In this document: in pieces, positions 5,732-10,259 of the stretch
How positions within the stretch are numbered: the first letter of the stretch is position 1
Layout: the number at the start of each line of letters is the position of its first letter
Assembly: GCA_900547585.1 (NCBI GenBank)
Contig: URHD01000067.1
Location: forward strand, 1 to 10,259
Direction of reading: 5' to 3'
DNA: 10,259 bases
Origin: an uncultured bacterium
GTDB lineage: Bacteria; Cyanobacteriota; Vampirovibrionia; Gastranaerophilales; Gastranaerophilaceae
Made by a program: the position numbers and the translations under genes
The notes under the pieces: model-generated
Seen by the model: the letters and a program-made list of their open reading frames with translations, nothing else
What the model was told of the DNA's origin: nothing
Databases searched by the model: none

Positions 5732-7537
5732 ATGGCAAAATCAATAGTTATTGCAGAACGCGACAATATTGCGGCAGTTTTTGAAGATAACAAATGCACG
5801 GAGTTTTTTATTCATAGAGGCGATATTCTGCTCGGCGACGTGTATATGAGTAAAGTCGAAAACATCCTCCCCAGCATTGAAGCGGCGTTTGTTAATGTTG
5901 GCTCGGATAAAATGGGCTTTTTGCACGCTGCGGACGTAATCGGAAAGGGCGGATTGCAGGATAAATTGTCACCGAAACAAAGATTGATGGTTCAGGTTGT
6001 AAAAGAGCCCACAGGGCACAAAGGTCCTCGTGTAACCACATCAATAAGCCTTCCCGGACGTTTTCTGGTGCTTATGCCGCAAGAAACCGGCGTCAGCGTC
6101 AGCAAAAAGATTTCCACGCCCAAAGAAAGAGCAAGACTTAAGTCAATTGTGAACCTTTTGAAGCCGGTCGGGCTCGGAATTATCATCAGAACCGAAGCAG
6201 AGGGACAATCTGAAGCGGAAATTCAGGAGGATTTGGAAATCCTGCTTGAAAAATGGAACACAATTGTCACACAGGCGGAACTCGTCAACGCCCCTAACCT
6301 TTTATACAGAGATCAAGACCTGCTTTATCGAGTAATCCGCGAAGCCTGCGACGAAAACACGAAAGAAATCGTTGTTGACACACCGTTTGCGCTGCACAGG
6401 ACACAGCAGCTTATCCAGAACTGGAATTTGAGCAAAGAAATTGAACTTTCTGTCTATAAGGGCACTGAACCGCTCCTTGTGGCGTCCGGTGTAAAAAAAG
6501 AAATCATGGCAGCGCTCCAGACAAAAGTAAATCTGCCCTCCGGAGGCTATCTTTTCATCCAGACAACAGAAGCGCTTACGGTAATCGACGTCAACAGCGG
6601 AAAATTCATTAGCTCCGCAACACAGGATGAAACTATCCTCAAAACGAACCTTGAAGCGGTTCATGAGATTGCCAGACAGCTTAAACTGCGCAATATCGGC
6701 GGGATGATTATCATTGACTTTATTGATATGCTCAGTCGTGCTGACAAAATCGCAATTCTTGAAGAAATGGAGCTTGCAATCGAATCAGACAAGGCAAAAC
6801 CGCAGGTTGGCCAGCTTTCTGACCTCGGGCTTGTCGAAATGACCCGCCACAGACAGGGGCAGAGCCTTGCCGAAGTTTTCGGCAAAAAATGCTCGCACTG
6901 TCAGGGTACAGGATTTGTTGTTGAAGAAATGAACTTCTCATCGGCCGTTGCTGAGGGCGAATATCGCTCTAAAGTGGCAAAATTGAAACTCCCTATGAGC
7001 GGAAACCACGGAAAACACAAACCGCAATATCCCGACAAGAGCAACAACAAGGTTTTCAATCATCAGAACACAAATGAAAATAACAAAAAGAACAACAGGC
7101 GCAACGCTAATCTAGAAGTAGTTGAGCAGGAAGCCGAAAATATTCAGGAAAATCCACAAACAACTGAAACACCGGCACAAAAGAAGCAAAAACCTCAAAG
7201 AAACAGCAGAAAACGCACAAACCGAAACACTAAAAAAGAAGCTATCCAAATGGCTGACGAACTGCTGGAAAATAAGCAGGAAGAAGCTGTAATTGAGCAG
7301 CCTAAAGTTGAAGAACCAAAGCAAGAAACGCCTGCTCCGGAGCTTGAAATAACAGAAACACAGCCACAGGAGGCGCAAACTCCCGCAGAAGAAAATAATA
7401 GCGAAACTCCTGTTAAAAAAACCGGCAAAGGTAAGCCCAGACGCGCTACGCGGACAAGAAGAAAATCCTCCGAAAAGTCTGAAAAAGCTAAAAAAACTGA
7501 AAATGAAGAAAAAACGGAGCAAAAGGTTGAAGAATAG
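5732..7537 (+). CDS. rne: Ribonuclease E/G family endoribonuclease
   Basis: The product has 601 residues. It is a single-strand-specific endoribonuclease for mRNA decay and rRNA/tRNA maturation. An S1 RNA-binding domain occupies about 35-120 (G-D-V-Y, then L-P-S-I-E-A-A-F-V-N-V-G and G-F-L-H). The catalytic magnesium-binding aspartates are D286 in I-D-V-N-S-G and D329 in I-I-I-D-F-I-D-M. The zinc-link cysteines are C387 and C390 in C-S-H-C-Q-G-T-G. The spacings D-D (43) and D-C (101) equal those of E. coli RNase E (D303, D346, C404). The tail (about 400-601) is disordered, rich in Lys, Glu, Gln and Pro, with an Arg-rich patch at 570-577 (R-R-A-T-R-T-R-R) that recalls the arginine motif near the end of cyanobacterial RNase E. 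AAAGGAAA precedes the ATG by about 8 bases. It is probably cotranscribed with the radical SAM gene. Confidence 0.95.
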   Translation: MAKSIVIAERDNIAAVFEDNKCTEFFIHRGDILLGDVYMSKVENILPSIEAAFVNVGSDKMGFLHAADVIGKGGLQDKLSPKQRLMVQVVKEPTGHKGPRVTTSISLPGRFLVLMPQETGVSVSKKISTPKERARLKSIVNLLKPVGLGIIIRTEAEGQSEAEIQEDLEILLEKWNTIVTQAELVNAPNLLYRDQDLLYRVIREACDENTKEIVVDTPFALHRTQQLIQNWNLSKEIELSVYKGTEPLLVASGVKKEIMAALQTKVNLPSGGYLFIQTTEALTVIDVNSGKFISSATQDETILKTNLEAVHEIARQLKLRNIGGMIIIDFIDMLSRADKIAILEEMELAIESDKAKPQVGQLSDLGLVEMTRHRQGQSLAEVFGKKCSHCQGTGFVVEEMNFSSAVAEGEYRSKVAKLKLPMSGNHGKHKPQYPDKSNNKVFNHQNTNENNKKNNRRNANLEVVEQEAENIQENPQTTETPAQKKQKPQRNSRKRTNRNTKKEAIQMADELLENKQEEAVIEQPKVEEPKQETPAPELEITETQPQEAQTPAEENNSETPVKKTGKGKPRRATRTRRKSSEKSEKAKKTENEEKTEQKVEE

Positions 7538-7874
7538 GTTTAAATTATTTATTTTGCTGACAGCGCTTGCTATTCTGTTTAGTACGTTTAACATAGCTTT
7601 TGCGCAAAAAACGTTGCCAGAACAGCAGAATAAAACAAATGCAGGCACGCTCTTGCCCTCAAAAGAGGAAAACAAAAACGTGCTGGGCAAATTTTTTGTT
7701 ACAATGCTATGGGTACTGGGTTCATGCGGAGTAATTTATGTTCTGCTTGTTGCTTATAAAAGAGGTAAAGAAGGCAGCAATGCAACTGCTCAGACCAATC
7801 CTGACATGTCCTTGAACCTTGATTCACCACAAAATGCTGACGACGCGATTGAGCTTGTTATCAAAAAATTCTAA
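7503..7874 (+). CDS. Small exported/membrane protein overlapping the rne 3' end
   Basis: From the ATG at 7503 the product has 123 residues. A basic N-terminus and a hydrophobic stretch ending in A-F-A-Q form a convincing signal peptide, with likely cleavage after residue 34. A second hydrophobic segment at about 63-85 should span the membrane, leaving a polar 38-residue tail, probably cytoplasmic, that ends in D-D-A-I-E-L-V-I-K-K-F. The start lies inside the RNase E gene, a 35-base overlap, so the genes are probably translationally coupled. A TTG at 7527, 7 bases after GGAG (7516-7519), is an attractive alternative start. It gives a more usual short signal-peptide n-region (M-K-N-R-F-K-L-F) and an 11-base overlap. 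The layout faintly recalls FliO, but its conserved region is absent. Function unknown. Confidence 0.75.
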   Translation: MKKKRSKRLKNRFKLFILLTALAILFSTFNIAFAQKTLPEQQNKTNAGTLLPSKEENKNVLGKFFVTMLWVLGSCGVIYVLLVAYKRGKEGSNATAQTNPDMSLNLDSPQNADDAIELVIKKF

Positions 7875-8097
7875 CCACCTTTTTAGAGGGCGCTCCGTAT
7901 TCTTTTAAGAGTTGCTTAACAACTTTTGGCATTTGACATATAAAAGAATAGTTCCCTCTTGATATTGAGCATTTTGAGCAGTCTGAGTGTAATTCATAAC
8001 ATTCGATAGCCTGAAGCGTCCAATTTTGAACAATAGATTCTGAAATTTCCCCGTTTGTTTGAGGTGAAAAAACATCCTTAATACAACAATTCTTCAT
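7861..8097 (-). CDS. 78-residue cysteine-motif protein, possible metal binder
   Basis: The likely start is the ATG at 8097, because AGGGGG lies 5 bases before it on the - strand. An in-frame GTG six bases earlier would sit directly against that site. The protein carries C33-x6-C40-x2-C43-x10-C54, in E-C-Y-E-L-H-S-D-C-S-K-C and then F-I-C-Q-M-P, plus a Cys pair at 4-5. The four spaced cysteines could bind zinc or an iron-sulfur cluster. The preceding helix (about 18-32, I-S-E-S-I-V-Q-N-W-T-L-Q-A-I-E) and the following one (57-68) flank it. There is no membrane segment. I have an impression of similar short proteins with an ECY...CSKC signature in Gastranaerophilales genomes, but cannot verify it. 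Its 3' end overlaps that of the + strand gene by 14 bases. It has its own promoter. Function unknown; a DNA-binding regulator is one possibility. Confidence 0.75.
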   Translation of the reverse strand: MKNCCIKDVFSPQTNGEISESIVQNWTLQAIECYELHSDCSKCSISRGNYSFICQMPKVVKQLLKEYGAPSKKVVRIF

Positions 8098-8102
8098 AAG
8101 CA

Positions 8103-8122
8103 CCCCCTGATTAATCCCCCTG
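8103..8122 (-). repeat. Paired CAGGGGG heptamers in the 5' leader
   Basis: On the - strand, CAGGGGG occurs twice, 13 bases apart (plus coordinates 8116-8122 and 8103-8109). The copy nearer the gene is its Shine-Dalgarno site; the other lies near the predicted transcription start. The duplication may be a binding site for a regulator or a competing ribosome site. Confidence 0.4.
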
Positions 8123-8137
8123 CTATGATTATAGCAG
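8120..8137 (-). promoter_or_regulatory. Extended -10 promoter inside a palindrome
   Basis: Read on the - strand, TGCTATAAT (8128-8136) is a perfect extended -10 element (TG-N-TATAAT). No good -35 box lies 16-18 bases upstream, as is common for this promoter class. The element is embedded in an inverted repeat, CTGCTAT/ATAGCAG around four bases, which could be an operator. Transcription would start about 24 bases before the 78-residue protein's ATG. Confidence 0.6.
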
Positions 8138-8153
8138 TTTATAATCAGTGTAT

Positions 8154-8173
8154 ACTCCGCTGAATGGTGGAGT
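8154..8173 (-). terminator. Weak hairpin at the end of the MBOAT gene
   Basis: ACTCCGC (8154-8160) and GTGGAGT (8167-8173) form a 7-bp stem with one G-U pair, touching the MBOAT stop codon. No T-run follows on either strand, so it may only slow or partly end transcription. Confidence 0.25.
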
Positions 8174-9573
8174 TAAAACCTGAAATAAATAAACGGGTTA
8201 TAGGTAGATGCTGCAATGGTTGCAGACGACAACAAAAACAGAAACAACAGCCAAATATTCACAAATCCATATAGCAGCTTATTTTCTTTTTTAATGTTGA
8301 GTATGTTTTTAAACAGAGGTGTTGAGCAGACGAGTGCAGCAATAAACATAATTACCTCGTAAGAATCAACATAGTACCAGATTTTGTATGCAACATCATG
8401 TATATGAAGCATTCCGAACATGTTTTTTGTGTAGTTTAAGGCATAAGTCAGGCTTTCAGACCTAAAAAGCACCCAGCCGAGCATAAATACGAGTATTGCA
8501 TAAAAATGTTTTAAAATATCTAATTTGGGGGATGTTTCAGTTTTGTGGAAGCCTGTAAGCTTCTCCAGAATGATAAAAAAGCCATTCCAAATTCCCCAGA
8601 CGATAAAAGTCCAGCTTGCGCCATGCCAGATACCAGTTAAAAGAAAAACAATCCCCAGATTCAGGCAGGTTCTGCTCATCCCCTCTCTATTTCCACCAAG
8701 CAGGATGTAAACATACTGTTTAAACCAGGTCGAAAGAGAAATATGCCATCTTCGCCAGAATTCAGAAATTGATTTAGAAATATATGGATAATTGAAGTTT
8801 TCCATGAATTTGAATCCGAAAATAGCACCCAAACCGATTGCCATATCTGAGTATCCGGAAAAATCGAAATAAAGCTGGAAAGAATAAGCAAAAGCGCCAA
8901 GCCATGCAATCAAAGGGCTAAATGTATCGGGAGATTGAACGAAAATTTTATCAGCAACAGCACCAAGGGTGTTTGCGATGAGCATTTTCTTGGCCAAGCC
9001 TATAATAAAACGTTTCACGCCATACTGAACTTTTTCAAAATTAACTTCTCTGCTGTCAATTTGGGCGGCTATATCATGATATTTTACAATCGGCCCTGCA
9101 ATTAACTGCGGGAAAAGGCAAATATAAAGTGCCAGCTTATAAAAATTCTTCTGAACCGCACATTCCCCCCTGTAAACATCAATGAGATAGGACATTGCCT
9201 GAAAAGTATAAAATGAGATTCCCAGAGGCAAAATTACCTCTATAAACTTAATATCCGCAGAAAAGAGGCTGTTTATATTTTCAAGCACAAAGTTAAAGTA
9301 CTTAAAATAGAATAGAAAGCCCAAATCTGCGATTATTGTCAAAATCAGGAAGATTTTTCTATATTTTTTGTATTTATCTATTGCAATTGCACCAGCATAG
9401 TTAATTATTATTGTCAAAAGCATTATTGCGAGGTATTTCGGCTCGCCCCAGGCATAAAAAATAATGCTCGCTGTAAGAAGTATCGCATTATGCAGCTCTT
9501 TTTTAGCACACAGATAAAGTGTGCAAATTATTGGAAAGAATAGAAATATAAATGACATTGAGCTGAAAAGCAT
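8173..9573 (-). CDS. MBOAT-family membrane O-acyltransferase, AlgI/DltB type
   Basis: The product has 466 residues, a usual length for the family. It begins M-L-F-S-S-M-S-F-I-F-L-F-F-P and has many membrane helices. Family signatures are visible: F-D-F-S-G-Y-S-D-M-A-I-G-L-G (236-249), F-W-R-R-W-H-I-S-L with the conserved H277, and T-G-I-W-H-G-A-S-W with the likely catalytic H317. Proteins of this type move acyl groups, usually acetyl, from a cytoplasmic donor across the membrane to extracellular polysaccharide or cell-wall polymers. It starts 2 bases after the stop of the AlgJ/AlgX-like gene, so the two are an operon and probably a functional pair. The acceptor polymer is not encoded here. 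The ribosome binding site (about GTGAG) lies inside the end of the upstream gene and is weak. Confidence 0.95.
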   Translation of the reverse strand: MLFSSMSFIFLFFPIICTLYLCAKKELHNAILLTASIIFYAWGEPKYLAIMLLTIIINYAGAIAIDKYKKYRKIFLILTIIADLGFLFYFKYFNFVLENINSLFSADIKFIEVILPLGISFYTFQAMSYLIDVYRGECAVQKNFYKLALYICLFPQLIAGPIVKYHDIAAQIDSREVNFEKVQYGVKRFIIGLAKKMLIANTLGAVADKIFVQSPDTFSPLIAWLGAFAYSFQLYFDFSGYSDMAIGLGAIFGFKFMENFNYPYISKSISEFWRRWHISLSTWFKQYVYILLGGNREGMSRTCLNLGIVFLLTGIWHGASWTFIVWGIWNGFFIILEKLTGFHKTETSPKLDILKHFYAILVFMLGWVLFRSESLTYALNYTKNMFGMLHIHDVAYKIWYYVDSYEVIMFIAALVCSTPLFKNILNIKKENKLLYGFVNIWLLFLFLLSSATIAASTYNPFIYFRF

Positions 9574-9575
9574 GT

Positions 9576-10259
9576 TTAATTCTCACTTTCGTACATGTTT
9601 AGCATTGGAACAATATGCCCACTTGATAGTGTTAATATTAAAATATCCGGCTTCATTTTTAAAATTTCTTTCTCATATTCAGATATTCTGAATTCATGCA
9701 AAAAATCCCTATATCCATTGTTAGCTCTAAAATATTTCAAATGTCTAAAACTATACGGCAGAAACTCATTAAAATTTTCAGCCATACTATTCCCAATTTC
9801 CATAGCTGTGAGATTATTCTTTGAAGGATAATAATAGTCCTTTATCCTAAGATAATTATCTACTTGAATTTTTAGTAAATTCTCATTTTTGTGCTTATAG
9901 AAAGAATATTCTGTATCTAAAACTTTGTTTGCAATTTTATCATCATTGAGATTTAAAAAGGCATATAAAATCTGACCCATATTAAATTTACGATCAAAAT
10001 CATAACGTACTAACTTATTCTTATAAATATCAAAATCTTTTTTTGTCAAAGAAATAAAATTCGGAAAGTCTTTACTTATACTCTCAGCCAGCATTTGATA
10101 AGCAACAAAGGCACCAAAATCAGTCCAATGATAGTCAGTTTTATAAAAAAGATAATCAGTTTGCGCAAGGGCCTTAAATTCCTTTGATGGAAATATTATC
10201 TTTACGTCACATATATATTTTGAATAATTGTAAATTTGGTTAAAATTTTCAATTCCATC
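9576..10259 (-). CDS. AlgJ/AlgX-like SGNH acetyltransferase-type protein, partial
   Basis: The frame is open to the last base of the window, so the N-terminal part lies outside. An internal ATG at 10094 is not the start. The first visible residues (1-55) contain F-Y-K-T-D-Y-H-W-T-D-F-G, the D-x-H-W signature of the AlgJ/AlgX/DHHW group, with likely catalytic D42 and H44. Further on, E-I-G-N-S-M-A supplies a candidate nucleophile, S158, with Asn where G-D-S is usual. The C-terminus (K-P-D-I-L-I-L-T-L-S-S-G-H) fits the last strand of an SGNH fold. Such proteins take acetyl groups passed by an AlgI-type MBOAT and place them on polysaccharide outside the inner membrane, and the MBOAT gene follows at once. 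DNA is very AT-rich. Exact substrate unknown. Confidence 0.85.
   Translation of the reverse strand, partial: DGIENFNQIYNYSKYICDVKIIFPSKEFKALAQTDYLFYKTDYHWTDFGAFVAYQMLAESISKDFPNFISLTKKDFDIYKNKLVRYDFDRKFNMGQILYAFLNLNDDKIANKVLDTEYSFYKHKNENLLKIQVDNYLRIKDYYYPSKNNLTAMEIGNSMAENFNEFLPYSFRHLKYFRANNGYRDFLHEFRISEYEKEILKMKPDILILTLSSGHIVPMLNMYESEN

Noticed and set aside
6302..6664. Open frame on the - strand opposite the RNase E catalytic domain
   Set aside because: The + strand frame encodes conserved catalytic residues here, so the antisense frame is incidental.
7112..7690. Long open frame on the - strand opposite the RNase E tail
   Set aside because: Its Phe/Leu/Ser-rich translation is what the reverse complement of a Lys/Glu-rich coding tail gives; no ribosome site or family motif supports it.
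7503..7874. Small membrane protein as flagellar FliO
   Set aside because: Only the signal peptide and single-helix layout agree; the conserved region after the FliO helix is missing and no flagellar gene is nearby.
9595..9831. Open frame on the + strand within the AlgJ/AlgX-like gene
   Set aside because: It is antisense to the conserved SGNH region and shows no ribosome site or recognisable motif.

Overview
The window is a low-GC, gene-dense stretch of bacterial chromosome with short intergenic gaps and good Shine-Dalgarno sites at several starts. The best taxonomic guess is a non-photosynthetic relative of cyanobacteria (Vampirovibrionia/Melainabacteria, for example Gastranaerophilales). 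It rests on a fused TIGR03960/TIGR03936 radical SAM protein directly upstream of an RNase E/G with an arginine-rich tail, an order I recall from cyanobacteria, and on lineage-style small proteins. This is an inference; no rRNA or other marker gene is present.

Left part (1-2090, + strand): the C-terminal end of a GNAT acetyltransferase, then two adjacent genes (512-826 and 980-2005) for Pro/Ala/Gln-rich proteins. The two proteins share an N-terminal module of about 40 residues that ends in a doubled octapeptide of the NYPQASVY type. The first protein is little more than this module plus a low-complexity tail. The second adds a long linker and a helical HEAT-like domain. Each gene is followed by a clear intrinsic terminator, and their upstream regions look related. 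A single-pass membrane protein (2091-2720, - strand) converges on the second terminator.

Centre (2805-7874, + strand): a tight four-gene run. It holds an unknown 114-residue protein, the radical SAM/DUF2344 fusion, an RNase E/G-type endoribonuclease with its catalytic aspartates and Zn-link cysteines intact, and a small exported or membrane protein whose start lies inside the RNase gene. The run points to RNA processing or ribosome-linked metabolism.

Right part (7861-10259, - strand): a 78-residue cysteine-motif protein has its own extended -10 promoter set in a palindrome, and its 3' end overlaps that of the central run. Upstream of it on the same strand lie an AlgI/DltB-type MBOAT O-acyltransferase and, 2 bases before that, an AlgJ/AlgX-like SGNH protein that runs off the window. 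The last two form a recognisable pair for acetylating a cell-surface polysaccharide.

I see no tRNA, rRNA, CRISPR array, insertion sequence or phage gene. The most unusual items are the tandem module-sharing proteins, the cysteine-motif mini-gene with its promoter, and the unknown partners flanking the radical SAM/RNase E genes.
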